Below, piece by piece: positions 44,892-54,481 of a stretch of 64,000 nucleotides of DNA. Made by a program: the position numbers and the translations under genes. Numbering within the stretch: the first letter of the stretch is position 1; each line of letters begins with the position of its first letter. The stretch comes from LD21 sp963715785 (GTDB lineage: Bacteria > Bacteroidota > Bacteroidia > Bacteroidales > VadinHA17): assembly GCA_963715785.1 (NCBI GenBank), contig OY970276.1, positions 1,798,001 through 1,862,000 on the forward strand, in the 5' to 3' direction. Below the pieces are notes generated by a model. It did not search any database, was not told the DNA's origin, and worked only from the letters and a program-made list of their open reading frames with translations.

Positions 44892-45770
44892 ATGGAACGA
44901 AACAGTTTTGTTAAGATGCACGGATTGGGCAATGAGTATATTGTTCTGGAGAGCACAAATATAGATTTTCAACTCACGGAGCAGGCAATAAAGCGATTGT
45001 GCAATATACATTTTGGGATAGGATCAGATGGCATTGTGTTGAAAGTTCCATCCACAAAAGCTGATTTCGGATTCCGGGTTTATAATCCGGATGGTTCAGA
45101 AGCGGAAAAAAGTGGTAATGGATTGCGTATTTTCTGCAAGTATCTTTTTGATTACGGATATGCAAAGACGCGGCAATTTTCAGTGGAAACCCTCACCGAT
45201 ATAGTTTATGCTGAAATTGTAAAGGAAGAAAACGGGAAAGCGATACTTATTGCGGTCGATATGGGGAGGGCAATATTTGCTTCCCGCGATATTCCCGTTA
45301 ATTCTGATAAACAGGAGTTCATAGGTCAGAAAATCATGGCAGGTGACAGGGAATTTGAAGTGAATTGTGTATCAGTCGGTAATCCGCATTGCGTTGTTGT
45401 AAAAGAGGAGCTGGACGAGAATGAAATCCGTGCTTATGGTCCATTACTTGAGAATCATCCTCTTTTTCCTAACCGGATTAATGTACAGTTTGCCAGAGTT
45501 CTTTCCGATCACGACGCAGAGATTCTGATCTGGGAAAGGGGAGCCGGATTCACACTGGCGTCGGGAAGCTCATCCTGTGCAGCCTCTTGTATTCTTGTTA
45601 AACGAGGCCTGATCAAAGGCGATCTTACAATGCATATGTTGGGAGGAACACTTAAAATACAGATCGATAAGGACTGGAACATAAGGATGACAGGCGAGGT
45701 TCGTGAAATTGCGAGGGGACTTCTGGGAAAGGAGCTTCTGGAAGATCTTAATAAGTTGTTTGCAGTTTGA
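44892..45770 (+). CDS. DapF-like diaminopimelate epimerase homologue lacking both catalytic cysteines
   Basis: A 292-residue protein of the DapF fold: KMHGLGNEYIVLE at the start, DGSEAEKSGNGLRIFCKYL (about 67-85), SVGNPHCVVV (about 161-170) and WERGAGFTLASGSSSCAAS (about 214-232). In characterised epimerases the two bases are cysteines in xCGNGxR and xCGTG/CGSG; here both are serines, S74 and S224. The substrate-binding ER (E215, R216) and the SGN segment are kept, and the gene sits in the lysine operon directly after lysA. It may be a poor or differently working epimerase, or a related isomerase. DapF is the expected role; the cysteine loss makes it uncertain, so no gene symbol is given. Confidence 0.7.
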   Translation: MERNSFVKMHGLGNEYIVLESTNIDFQLTEQAIKRLCNIHFGIGSDGIVLKVPSTKADFGFRVYNPDGSEAEKSGNGLRIFCKYLFDYGYAKTRQFSVETLTDIVYAEIVKEENGKAILIAVDMGRAIFASRDIPVNSDKQEFIGQKIMAGDREFEVNCVSVGNPHCVVVKEELDENEIRAYGPLLENHPLFPNRINVQFARVLSDHDAEILIWERGAGFTLASGSSSCAASCILVKRGLIKGDLTMHMLGGTLKIQIDKDWNIRMTGEVREIARGLLGKELLEDLNKLFAV

Positions 45771-45856
45771 AACTCTTTCCGGTTAAAAACTGATATAATT
45801 CAACTTGTTTAGACTCTTTTTAAATTACAAACTCTGTCAAGAACGGCTATTTTTCG

Positions 45857-45887
45857 TTTGAATTATTGAAAAACTCATATAGTTTTG
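45857..45887 (+). promoter_or_regulatory. hppA promoter, Bacteroidetes type
   Basis: TTTG at 45857-45860 and TAGTTTTG at 45880-45887 (matching TAnnTTTG) are 19 bases apart. Transcription would begin near 45894, about 50 bases before the ATG at 45947. Confidence 0.6.
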
Positions 45888-45946
45888 TACCGGCGATTTT
45901 TTTTTTATTCCTAAACCTTTTAATTTTTAATTTAATAACAGATATC

Positions 45947-48247
45947 ATGATTAGTAGCATTTTTTGGATTGTTCCAATTTCAGCTCTCATGGCATTATTG
46001 TTCGCATGGATCTTTTTCAAAGGTATGAAAGTACAGGATGAAGGTACAGCGAAGATGAAAGAGATTGCTGAGTATGTAAGGGAGGGTGCAATGGCCTACC
46101 TTAAAAGCCAGTACACAGTTGTCGGCAAGATTTTTATTGTCCTTGTCGTTTTATTATCCATTCTGGCATACATGGGAGTGCAGAACCCATTTGTCCCGGT
46201 GGCATTTTTAACCGGAGGATTCTTCTCAGGGCTTTGTGGTTATCTTGGCATGAAGACTGCGACTTTTGCTTCAAACCGTACTGCATGGGCAGCTTCAAAA
46301 TCACTTAATAAGGGATTACAGGTAGCTTTACGCAGTGGTGCCGTTATGGGCCTTGTTGTTGTCGGTTTCGCACTTCTGGATATCGCTGCATGGTTCATTT
46401 TCCTTACCAAGGTTGTTTTTACTCCTGAACATATGGCTACAGGATTACACTTTTTAGGTCTGACTTTTGTTCAGTCAGGGATTGATGAGCACCAGAAATT
46501 TGTTGAGATTACAGCAACAATGATCACCTTTGGTATGGGTGCTTCCACACAGGCTCTTTTTGCACGTGTTGGTGGAGGTATCTTTACAAAAGCTGCTGAC
46601 GTAGGCGCTGACCTTGTTGGTAAAGTTGAAGCAGGAATTCCCGAAGATGATCCCCGTAATCCTGCAACCATTGCTGATAACGTTGGTGATAACGTAGGTG
46701 ACGTAGCCGGTATGGGCGCTGACCTTTATGAATCCTATGCAGGCTCGATTCTTTCAACAGCCGCTCTTGGCGCTGCTCTCCCAATGATAGCAGGGCAAAA
46801 TGGTGATTATCAGATTAAAGCTATAATAGCACCGATGATTGTTTCAGCAATTGGTATTTTATTGTCAATTGCAGGGATATATATGGTAAGGACTAAGGAG
46901 TCAGCATCTCAAAAGACTCTTCTGAGGGCTCTTTTATTAGGTACTGGAGGAAGTTCTTCCTTAATCCTTGTGGTATTAGCTATAATGGCTTATGCTGATT
47001 GGATTACATGGGGTGTATTTGGTGCAGCTGTCTCAGGACTTGTTGCTGGTGTAATTATTGGTCAGGCAACAGAATATTATACTTCCGATGGTTATAAACC
47101 CACACAAGGTATTGCAAAACAATCTGAAACCGGACCAGCAACTGTGATTATTGAAGGTATGGCTGTTGGGATGTTTTCGACCTGGCTACCAGTATTGACG
47201 ATAGTCGGTGGAATTATTGCAGCTTATGGATTTGCTGGTGGATTCCACAACTTTGCTATGGGTGTATATGGTATTGGGTTTGCTTCTGTAGGTATGCTTT
47301 CAACTCTTGGTGTTACTCTTGCAACTGATGCTTTCGGACCAATTGCTGATAACGCAGGAGGTAATGCTGAAATGGCTGGTCTTCCGGAGGAAGTCAGAGA
47401 AAGAACAGATGCGCTTGACGGTCTTGGAAATACTACAGCTGCAACCGGCAAAGGTTTTGCTATTGGTTCAGCTGCTCTTACAGCATTGGCTCTTGTTGCT
47501 GCTTATATGGAAGAAGTTAAGCTTTGGCTTGGGCGACTTGCGGATAAAAGTGCTGATGGATTCAAACAGATTGGTGACGTATTGTTTTATCATAGTCATG
47601 CACCTGCAGCTTTACAGGCCGGACAAACAGCAGTGGAAGTTTCGCATGCAGGTGTCAAAGATTTTGTTCTCGCTTATAACCTTTCACTCTTTAATCCGAT
47701 ACTGCTTGCTGGCCTTTTCATTGGTGCAATGATGTGTTTTGTTTTCGTTGCTATGACAATGAAAGCCGTTGGCAGGAATGCTGGAAGAATGGTTGATGAA
47801 GTAAGGCGTCAGTTCCGTGAAATTCCTGGTATTATGGATGGTACCGGAAGACCTGAATATGCAAAATGCGTTGCTATTGCAACAAAAGGTGCACAGAAAG
47901 AAATGGTTGTTCCTGCTCTCATGGCAATTATTGTACCAGTTACCATTGGTATCATTTTTGGTGTTCCTGGAGTTGTCGGATTATTAATGGGTGGAATGAC
48001 TACTGGATTTACACTTGCCAGTATGCTTAACAATGCAGGTGGTGCATGGGATAACGCTAAAAAATACATTGAAAGAGGAAATTATGGTGGCAAGAAAAGT
48101 GAGTGTCATAAAGCAAGTATCGTAGGAGATACCGTTGGTGATCCATTCAAAGATACATGTGGCCCTTCAATGAATATTCTTATAAAGCTTATGTCTATGG
48201 TAGCAGTCGTTATGGCTGGTGTTACCGTTGCATGGAGCCTGTTTTAA
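45947..48247 (+). CDS. hppA: K+-dependent membrane-bound ion-pumping pyrophosphatase
   Basis: A 766-residue polytopic membrane enzyme with about 16 helices that hydrolyses PPi and pumps H+ and/or Na+. Catalytic motifs: EGAMAYLKSQY, DVGADLVGKVEAGIPEDDPRNPATIADNVGDNVGDVAGMGADLYES (holding the conserved Asp residues) and the C-terminal NAGGAWDNAKKYIE and KASIVGDTVGDPFKDTCGPSMNIL. Its GNTTAATGKG has Ala at the position where K+-independent pumps have Lys, which points to K+ dependence. Start at ATG 45947 (MISSIFWIVP); a TTG further upstream overlaps the promoter and is rejected. Whether H+ or Na+ is the pumped ion cannot be told reliably by eye. A strong terminator follows. Confidence 0.93.
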   Translation: MISSIFWIVPISALMALLFAWIFFKGMKVQDEGTAKMKEIAEYVREGAMAYLKSQYTVVGKIFIVLVVLLSILAYMGVQNPFVPVAFLTGGFFSGLCGYLGMKTATFASNRTAWAASKSLNKGLQVALRSGAVMGLVVVGFALLDIAAWFIFLTKVVFTPEHMATGLHFLGLTFVQSGIDEHQKFVEITATMITFGMGASTQALFARVGGGIFTKAADVGADLVGKVEAGIPEDDPRNPATIADNVGDNVGDVAGMGADLYESYAGSILSTAALGAALPMIAGQNGDYQIKAIIAPMIVSAIGILLSIAGIYMVRTKESASQKTLLRALLLGTGGSSSLILVVLAIMAYADWITWGVFGAAVSGLVAGVIIGQATEYYTSDGYKPTQGIAKQSETGPATVIIEGMAVGMFSTWLPVLTIVGGIIAAYGFAGGFHNFAMGVYGIGFASVGMLSTLGVTLATDAFGPIADNAGGNAEMAGLPEEVRERTDALDGLGNTTAATGKGFAIGSAALTALALVAAYMEEVKLWLGRLADKSADGFKQIGDVLFYHSHAPAALQAGQTAVEVSHAGVKDFVLAYNLSLFNPILLAGLFIGAMMCFVFVAMTMKAVGRNAGRMVDEVRRQFREIPGIMDGTGRPEYAKCVAIATKGAQKEMVVPALMAIIVPVTIGIIFGVPGVVGLLMGGMTTGFTLASMLNNAGGAWDNAKKYIERGNYGGKKSECHKASIVGDTVGDPFKDTCGPSMNILIKLMSMVAVVMAGVTVAWSLF

Positions 48248-48274
48248 TAGCACATTCAGGATATTATAAATTCA

Positions 48275-48305
48275 TAGGGACGTTGCTTGCAACGTCCCTA
48301 TTTTT
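48275..48305 (+). terminator. Intrinsic terminator of hppA
   Basis: A perfect 12-base inverted repeat TAGGGACGTTGC/GCAACGTCCCTA (48275-48286 and 48289-48300) is followed directly by TTTTT. It begins 28 bases after the hppA stop. Confidence 0.9.
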
Positions 48306-48458
48306 GTAGTGAGATTATCTGTTCCAGTAGGGCCAGGAGTACCATTTTGCATGGGATTGGCACCCTCTTTCTTTGGTCTGTTGCCGGAGACGTATTATCC
48401 CATTCGGAATTATGGAAGAGGAATAACCTCCCATTCGGGGGAATTAAATGGGGTTCTT

Positions 48459-49874
48459 TTATTTTATCAGATCAAGGTAATTCACCGTCCCTGGCATATT
48501 TTCACTTAATGGCACTTTGCCCATCGGACAGCCAGGAACCGGACAATTTATTATTTTGTGCTCCTTATTATCTGCCGGTTCCCATCCCTTAATAAAATAT
48601 AATGCGAAAAAGCCTATAATAAAAGCAGCTACTACATGCCAGCCACCCTTAACCCATTTTATAACATCACGGTCATCAGGAAATTTATTTGTTATCGCTA
48701 CCCCGGCAGATGAACCAAACCAAATCATTGAACCGCCAAAGCCTACACTGTATGCCAGCATTCCCCAATCGAAATGTCCTTGTTCAAGACAAAGCTTTGT
48801 AAGCGGGATATTATCAAATACGGATGAAAGGAATCCCAGGCCAAGAGCCGTTATCCATGATGCTCTTGGGAGATCATCCACTGGCATAAGTGATGCACAG
48901 GATACAAGACTGAGCAAAAATATTGTTCCCTTAATTGCTCCGGAAACTTCTTTCCATGGTACTTTTCTGAGAAATGCACCAATAATGATTGCGATCCATA
49001 CCCCTAAAGCAGGCATGTCGTACAAAATATTTGATATAATTGCACCGGCCAGTATCAGTCCGACATTAAATATTTTCACCCAGTCGATCTTTGCATCAGG
49101 ATTAGCGTCTTTCTGTATTCTTTGATACCTGTCCTGCTGATGCGATGCGAACCACGAGAAAAATAACAAGGCAACACCTGCGGCGATATAGGCATGCAGA
49201 ACATTTAGGGCGCTTACCCCGTCGATCCACATCATAGTAGTGGTTGTATCGCCAACAACACTTCCGCAACCTCCCGCATTGCTTGCTGCTACTAAGGCAG
49301 CTATGTAACCTACATGAACTCTTTTCTTGAAAACCACAATTGCTATGGCACCTCCGATAAGTGCTGCTGCAATATTATCAAGGAATGATGATAAGATGAA
49401 AACAAAAATCAGAAGTATAAAAGGCCCCTTCCAGTCATCGGGCAGAAATTTTGGCAATATATCCGGAACGCCCGATTCTTCAAATATTTTGGAAAGGATA
49501 GCAAATCCAAGCAAAAGTCCGAGAAGATTAACAAGAATTCCCCATTCTCCCTGTCTCAGATTCTTATTCATAAGTTGTTCCCCGAATGACGTCGTACCAA
49601 AAAGGTGCTGAAGCAGGTGGAAATCAGGATCAAAAATAAATTTAAAAGTCAATAATACGGCCAGTCCAATTACTGCTACCCAAAAAGTTTGCTTGTGGAA
49701 TAGGGCCACTCCTAAAAGAATAACTCCGAAAATGATGAATTCAAGTCTGACAGGCCCGATGGAAGGAACAGGACTTCCTGCAGCAAAAAGACCTATTGGC
49801 GTAATTAACAGGATAGTAAATAATAATAGTTTTTTACTATTGGTAAGAATAATGTGCTTGATAATATTTTTCAT
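48459..49874 (-). CDS. NhaD-type sodium/proton antiporter
   Basis: A 471-residue membrane protein with about 12 helices, of the ArsB/NhaD (SLC13-like) superfamily. A signal-peptide-like N-terminus (KKLLLFTILLITPIGLFAAGSP) precedes family features such as DNIAAALIGGAIAIVVFKKRVHVGYIAALVAASNAGGCGSVVGDTTTTMMWIDGV (about 170-230) and LSSVFDNIPLTKL (about 360-372). NhaD exchanges Na+ or Li+ for H+ across the inner membrane. The start at 49874 (MKNIIKHII) is preferred over 49937 because the extra 21 residues are hydrophilic and unlike the family. It is transcribed on its own. Confidence 0.88.
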   Translation of the reverse strand: MKNIIKHIILTNSKKLLLFTILLITPIGLFAAGSPVPSIGPVRLEFIIFGVILLGVALFHKQTFWVAVIGLAVLLTFKFIFDPDFHLLQHLFGTTSFGEQLMNKNLRQGEWGILVNLLGLLLGFAILSKIFEESGVPDILPKFLPDDWKGPFILLIFVFILSSFLDNIAAALIGGAIAIVVFKKRVHVGYIAALVAASNAGGCGSVVGDTTTTMMWIDGVSALNVLHAYIAAGVALLFFSWFASHQQDRYQRIQKDANPDAKIDWVKIFNVGLILAGAIISNILYDMPALGVWIAIIIGAFLRKVPWKEVSGAIKGTIFLLSLVSCASLMPVDDLPRASWITALGLGFLSSVFDNIPLTKLCLEQGHFDWGMLAYSVGFGGSMIWFGSSAGVAITNKFPDDRDVIKWVKGGWHVVAAFIIGFFALYFIKGWEPADNKEHKIINCPVPGCPMGKVPLSENMPGTVNYLDLIK

Positions 49875-50064
49875 TTTTAATTCTGGATTTTTTCGGGCGC
49901 TAAGATAAATATATTTTTGCTGATGATCATTTGCCAAATGATTATCCCTTGCGATAAATCATGCATGAAGGAGGCTGGTATCTGGCAGGAATCCGATTAG
50001 CTTTTAAAAATTTCAGGTATCAAAATATTTTATTGACATTCTAATCTGATGAATGAAGTCGTGA

Positions 50065-52023
50065 TTAGTTCCCGGCTGCATTTGTTCTCTTTCTTGTAAT
50101 ATTATGGTAAAGCAGCTGAACAAGGCTAAGCATTATGAAAAGTGAAATTGTGATTTGGACAAAAAGTTTTGGCTTAATTCCAGGGTTCAATATCCCGGCA
50201 CGATCAACAGAATTCAAGTCTAATATATATGATTCAATCTGAGCAATTTGTTGCTGGGTTAAGGTACCGGCATCACCAAAAGCAAGCATTTTCAAAGAAG
50301 GAGAGGTACCAGCAGGCATTGATCCGTGTTGAATTATTGTGTCAACATTATTAACAAAAACCGTTACATTCTGACTGAAATATTTTGCCTGTATCGGCTT
50401 TAAGGCAGGGACAAACCCACTTGACGATCCTGGATTGGGCACCTTCCCTTCTCCATTAACACCATGACAACCCTCACATTGTTGTCTGTATAATATTTCA
50501 CCATGTCTGGGATCCCCAATATAAGATGCTGCAGGCCCTATCAGTGAATGTATATTTATATTACTCTGTTTATTTCCTGCATAATTTTCGGATGAAGTAC
50601 TACTTTGGGCCGACGAAATTTGCGACGATAAATTATTATTACCACCAATTATGGAACTTCCCTTGTCAACATTAAGCAGATATGCTGCGATAGCTTCAAT
50701 CTGTTCAGGCGGGAGGCTTGAGAAAGCTGGCATAACGCTTTTCGGATTTAATTTTTTAGGGTCTTTAATTTGTTCTGCAATCTTAGCTGTACTCATTCCT
50801 CTTGCTGTTTCATGGGAAAGATCTGGTCCGATTTTCCCACCAGAACCGTTTATGCTATGACAAATCACACAATTATTAGAAATAAATAAATCATGTCCCT
50901 GCTTAATATTGACAGGGGCATTTTCAGTAATTACAATTTTGCTCTGGACCGGGGAAACAGTACCTGTCTCAGGCACTTTTCCTTTGCCTTCGATAGTAAG
51001 GAAAATTATTCCACCTACAAAAACTATCCCGAGAATAAGCACAGCTGGTCTTTTTAAGGGATTGGTTTCCTTGTATTTATCCATGAAAGGCACGGAAAGC
51101 ATAAACAAAACCAAAAGCACGGGAAACAAAATAGTTCCGATAGGCTCCCAATTTCCCTTAAATGCTTTTAAGGCCTGATACAGGAACAGGAAGTTCCATT
51201 CAGGCTTTGGATGGTACGAGGTATCAAGAGGATCCGCTGGTCCTGAAAAAGGGGCTCTGATATAGGCTGAAAAAGCAAATAGGATAAGCAGAATTAAAAT
51301 CGAAATAATTATATCCTTGGCTACCTGATCAGGCCAGAATGGGGTTGTTATTGCTCTTTTAGCTTTTTTCCAGGGACCAATGCTTCCGAATTGACGGAAT
51401 GCCATAAGGTGAATTATGATAAAAGAGAGCAGGATAAAAGGTACAATTGCAATATGCAAAATAAAGAATCTGCTTAATGTAAGCTGGCCAATTTCTGTGC
51501 CTCCAAGCAAGAAATTTTTGACCGAAGTGCCGATTACAGGTATTGTACTTGCGATGTTCGTGCCAACCTTTGCTGCAAAATAACCTACCTCGTCCCAGGG
51601 AAGCAAAACGCCTGTAAAACTCATCACCGCAGTAAGAATGAGAAGCAAGACTCCTGCGAGCCATACTAATTCACGTGGATGCTTATAAGCTCCCCAAATA
51701 AATACCCTGATTAAATGAAGGCCCACCAGGACAATCATTGCCTGAGCTCCCCAGTAATGAATACCATGGATCAGCCATCCAAGTGGGACTGATGTTCGAA
51801 GGTAACTCACACTGGAATAAGCATGATCGGTTGTAGGCACATAGTAAAACAGCTGCCACACACCTGATAATATCTGGAGTGAAAATACAAACAATGTAGC
51901 GCTTCCAAGGGCGTAAAAATAGCTTGATCGTCCTGGGATATCCTCATCAATAATGAACTTAATGGTTGATCTTAGCGGAAACCTTTCTTCTATCCAGTTG
52001 CGTAGCTTCGATGTGCTTGTCAT
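50065..52023 (-). CDS. Cytochrome b fused to two c-type heme domains
   Basis: A 652-residue subunit of a cytochrome bc-type complex. Residues about 1-345 form a full cytochrome b (eight helices): the four heme-ligand histidines lie in WLIHGIHYWGAQAMIVLVGLHLIRVF and FFILHIAIVPFILLSFIIIHL, and the PEW loop of the Qo site is KPEWNFLFLYQ (about 277). The soluble C-terminal half has two CxxCH sites, NNCVICHS (about 385) and RQQCEGCHG (about 517), with methionines that may be axial ligands, and a final membrane helix (about 625-643). This gives di-heme b plus c electron transfer in one chain. It is the last gene of the Rieske-cyt b operon, three bases after the Rieske gene. Confidence 0.9.
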   Translation of the reverse strand: MTSTSKLRNWIEERFPLRSTIKFIIDEDIPGRSSYFYALGSATLFVFSLQILSGVWQLFYYVPTTDHAYSSVSYLRTSVPLGWLIHGIHYWGAQAMIVLVGLHLIRVFIWGAYKHPRELVWLAGVLLLILTAVMSFTGVLLPWDEVGYFAAKVGTNIASTIPVIGTSVKNFLLGGTEIGQLTLSRFFILHIAIVPFILLSFIIIHLMAFRQFGSIGPWKKAKRAITTPFWPDQVAKDIIISILILLILFAFSAYIRAPFSGPADPLDTSYHPKPEWNFLFLYQALKAFKGNWEPIGTILFPVLLVLFMLSVPFMDKYKETNPLKRPAVLILGIVFVGGIIFLTIEGKGKVPETGTVSPVQSKIVITENAPVNIKQGHDLFISNNCVICHSINGSGGKIGPDLSHETARGMSTAKIAEQIKDPKKLNPKSVMPAFSSLPPEQIEAIAAYLLNVDKGSSIIGGNNNLSSQISSAQSSTSSENYAGNKQSNINIHSLIGPAASYIGDPRHGEILYRQQCEGCHGVNGEGKVPNPGSSSGFVPALKPIQAKYFSQNVTVFVNNVDTIIQHGSMPAGTSPSLKMLAFGDAGTLTQQQIAQIESYILDLNSVDRAGILNPGIKPKLFVQITISLFIMLSLVQLLYHNITRKRTNAAGN

Positions 52024-52026
52024 ATC

Positions 52027-52542
52027 TCAAATGGCTTTTTTTTCAGTTACACCTATTTCGAACCTTTCCCATTCAATGAAGAGAATATTATCTACAATTT
52101 TTTGTGGGAGTGAGTCCAAACTCCTGGGGGAAGGACCTTCTGTAACCTTCCCTTCGAGATTGAAAACGCTGGCATGGCATGGACAAACAAATGAATTCTC
52201 CCGTGGCTGCCAGTCATAACTGCATCCAAGATGGGGGCAGATAGGTGAAAAAACTGTGACCGATGACTCCGAATGTTTTATAACCCAAACATTCCTGGTT
52301 TCAAACCCTTCAATAAACGCATCAGTTTCCAGCTCAGAAAAGTTAATCTTCTGTGGCTGGTTTAAAGGAAGTTGATCGAGATTGGCAATTCTTATTAATT
52401 TCTTATTTTTCCTTTCCTTCACGGTCATAACAATGGAACCAATAAATGGTACGGCCAGCACTAAGCTCCCAAAGGCGGTGAAAATTCCAATTACCTTTTT
52501 AAGAAATCCGCGTCGTCTGTATGTTTCCGGGTATGGTTTCAT
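52027..52542 (-). CDS. Rieske [2Fe-2S] iron-sulphur protein
   Basis: A 171-residue protein with an N-terminal membrane helix (about 16-35), then a periplasmic Rieske domain. Cluster-binding motifs: CPHLGCSY (about 112-119; C, H) and CPCHASVFN (about 129-137; C, H), with the two extra cysteines forming the stabilising disulphide. The sequence CPCHAS replaces the more usual CPCHGS. It receives electrons from quinol at the Qo site and passes them to heme c. The first four bases overlap the end of the preceding cytochrome c gene, and the cytochrome b gene follows at three bases. Confidence 0.92.
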   Translation of the reverse strand: MKPYPETYRRRGFLKKVIGIFTAFGSLVLAVPFIGSIVMTVKERKNKKLIRIANLDQLPLNQPQKINFSELETDAFIEGFETRNVWVIKHSESSVTVFSPICPHLGCSYDWQPRENSFVCPCHASVFNLEGKVTEGPSPRSLDSLPQKIVDNILFIEWERFEIGVTEKKAI

Positions 52543-53015
52543 TTAGCAACGCTCCTGAGATATTCCAAAACTGATCTGACCTGGTCTTTAGAAAAATCGG
52601 GAGGTGTCATAGGAACCTTGTATGTAGCTAACAGATCTTTTATAACAGGATCTTCCTGTTGCATCTGGACTGTGTTCAGGAGAAGATTCATTATAAATTC
52701 AGGTGTTCTTATTTTAGTTATATCTCTCAGAGGGGGACCGATTTTCTTCTGGTCAAGATCGTGGCATAGTAAACACTTGCTATTGAAAAGAACTTTCCCT
52801 TTATTTGCGATTTTCATGTCAACGGGTCCAAGCTCAATATTTTTAATTGGCCCCACACCTATATCTTTATTTTGCTGCTGATCAGTCCTAACTGTGCTGA
52901 CAGGCATGTCATTTGACAAAAGAGAATCTTTCCGGAAATTTCTATTTTCCGGCTGACTCAAAGAGAGTGGTATTGTAAGAAGAACAATAACGACGGATAA
53001 TAAGTGTAATTTCAT
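52539..53015 (-). CDS. Periplasmic mono-heme cytochrome c
   Basis: A 158-residue exported protein: signal peptide (about 1-20, ending SLSQ), a low-complexity linker, and a class I cytochrome c domain (about 70-158) with the heme site KCLLCHDLDQKKIGPPL (C-L-L-C-H) and a late methionine (KVPMTPPDF) as probable axial ligand. It probably carries electrons from the Rieske/cytochrome b complex to an outer partner. It overlaps the Rieske gene by four bases; the heme-bearing outer-membrane gene lies 65 bases upstream in the same operon. Confidence 0.87.
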   Translation of the reverse strand: MKLHLLSVVIVLLTIPLSLSQPENRNFRKDSLLSNDMPVSTVRTDQQQNKDIGVGPIKNIELGPVDMKIANKGKVLFNSKCLLCHDLDQKKIGPPLRDITKIRTPEFIMNLLLNTVQMQQEDPVIKDLLATYKVPMTPPDFSKDQVRSVLEYLRSVAK

Positions 53016-53080
53016 AATATAAAGGGGTTATGTTTAAGTTCAATAAAAATAAAATAAGTTATACTTTAGAAAAGATTAAA

Positions 53081-54481
53081 TCAGAAGTTAATCCAGGTAA
53101 GAAGAAATAAGCTATTATTATCTGAAGCGTTTCTGCCTGAACCATCATAGTTAGTTTTTGTCCCGTTAAATTTATTATTTATTACATATTGCAAGGAGAA
53201 CTGTATATTTTTCCATGGCGCACAATCCAATTGCAATATGTAACCATTGCTGTCAGGCTTACCGTTCTGACTTCCTGTAACCGGAGCGGGTGCGTATACT
53301 GTCATATCACTGCTACCTGTGGTAGAATAATATGCGAGAGTAAATCCCAGACCTCTGTCAAAATAGATACTACCATCTACTTTAAAGGAGTTAAGCGATG
53401 CTTTATTATTCTGTGCATTTCCTGATTGAAAGGAGGCATCCAGCATCTGATTTTCATGAATCCATCTCGAATGTAAAATGAGACTTATGCTGGAAATTGA
53501 GTGTTCAACCTGCAAATCGAAGCCAATGTCAGTATAACGATTTGTCGATCCTGTTATGCCAGTTGGATACAGGTTAGCTGAAAGACCAATGGTGCCAAGT
53601 TCTGCGTAGAATGCTGACCACTGATGTTGAAGCGCTAAACGCCAGTAGGGAACAACCCCTTTCACGATCATATTGGCAGTGGCATCAGGGGGATCAGCTA
53701 CTCCCTGGGGTGCCGACCTGTACATACTGAACTCTGCATAGACCAAATTATTGAACAATCCATAGGCGCCTATACCTGCAACCTGCTGGGCAAGAGCTCC
53801 ATCAATCAACGTCGATGCCGACGGTGAGGGAGCTACACCGGAAGAAGCATATGGGTACCCCCATGCAGGAGTGCTATTCCAGAGATCTTCTACAGATGGA
53901 TTGTTATTCAAAGTAAAACCATAAGCAAAATCTTTCGAACCCAGTTTGGTCTGATTGGCATAACGTATATCAACATTGTCCATTCCTATTGCAGCACCTT
54001 GCTGATCATAAGTTAATTGAATAAATGCGCCAATTTTTGGAGTGATTAATCCGGAAAGAAAAAGGCTTAACTGCTGCGGTAATTCAACATTGGTATTCTG
54101 TGTGCCCGGTATTTCTTTTTTAAGATTAGAAACAGATATCTGTGTCATGGCTGATAAGGGGGGAATTGACAACAGTTTTAAATTGTTCTTTCCCTTCAGA
54201 TTTGTTCCATCGATTGTGCTGATGGTCGATAGAGTATATCCGTTAAGCTTAAAAGATCTTCCAAATGCATTTAGCTGAGGGAAAGAATTGTGACACGCAG
54301 AACATGCCATTCCTGTTTGGCGGGCATAACTGGGTACTGCAAAGGTGTTAGGACAAACGCAGAAAACAATCAAAGCAAATAAAATGCCTTTTACTTTTGG
54401 TTCTGATACTGATTTTTTTTGATACAAATATGCATTTCTCCTGGTTTCACCATCTTCCATTTGCAATAAAAATTGTTCCAT
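53081..54481 (-). CDS. Outer-membrane beta-barrel protein with N-terminal heme c motif
   Basis: A 466-residue exported protein, first gene of the bc operon. A signal peptide (hydrophobic part about 30-50) is followed by one heme c site in GMACSACHNSFPQLNAFGR (C60, C63, H64), after which the rest (about 75-466) is a porin-like barrel with alternating aromatic strands and a terminal LFLLTWINF. Proteins of the type GMxCxxCHxxFPxLxxFGRxFKLxGY fused to a barrel occur in several phyla, and a role in passing electrons across the outer membrane is plausible but not shown. The N-terminal 30 residues before the signal may be a mis-chosen start (M8 possible). It is likely the outer end of the electron path set up by the next three genes. 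Confidence 0.75.
   Translation of the reverse strand: MEQFLLQMEDGETRRNAYLYQKKSVSEPKVKGILFALIVFCVCPNTFAVPSYARQTGMACSACHNSFPQLNAFGRSFKLNGYTLSTISTIDGTNLKGKNNLKLLSIPPLSAMTQISVSNLKKEIPGTQNTNVELPQQLSLFLSGLITPKIGAFIQLTYDQQGAAIGMDNVDIRYANQTKLGSKDFAYGFTLNNNPSVEDLWNSTPAWGYPYASSGVAPSPSASTLIDGALAQQVAGIGAYGLFNNLVYAEFSMYRSAPQGVADPPDATANMIVKGVVPYWRLALQHQWSAFYAELGTIGLSANLYPTGITGSTNRYTDIGFDLQVEHSISSISLILHSRWIHENQMLDASFQSGNAQNNKASLNSFKVDGSIYFDRGLGFTLAYYSTTGSSDMTVYAPAPVTGSQNGKPDSNGYILQLDCAPWKNIQFSLQYVINNKFNGTKTNYDGSGRNASDNNSLFLLTWINF

Noticed and set aside
45866..45946. Longer N-terminus for the membrane pyrophosphatase from a TTG at 45866
   Set aside because: The TTG overlaps the -7 promoter element and the added residues have no counterpart; ATG 45947 starts directly before the first helix.
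48517..49125. 202-residue plus-strand reading frame opposite the NhaD gene
   Set aside because: It mirrors a conserved antiporter coding sequence and has the composition of a shadow frame, proline- and serine-rich without domain features.
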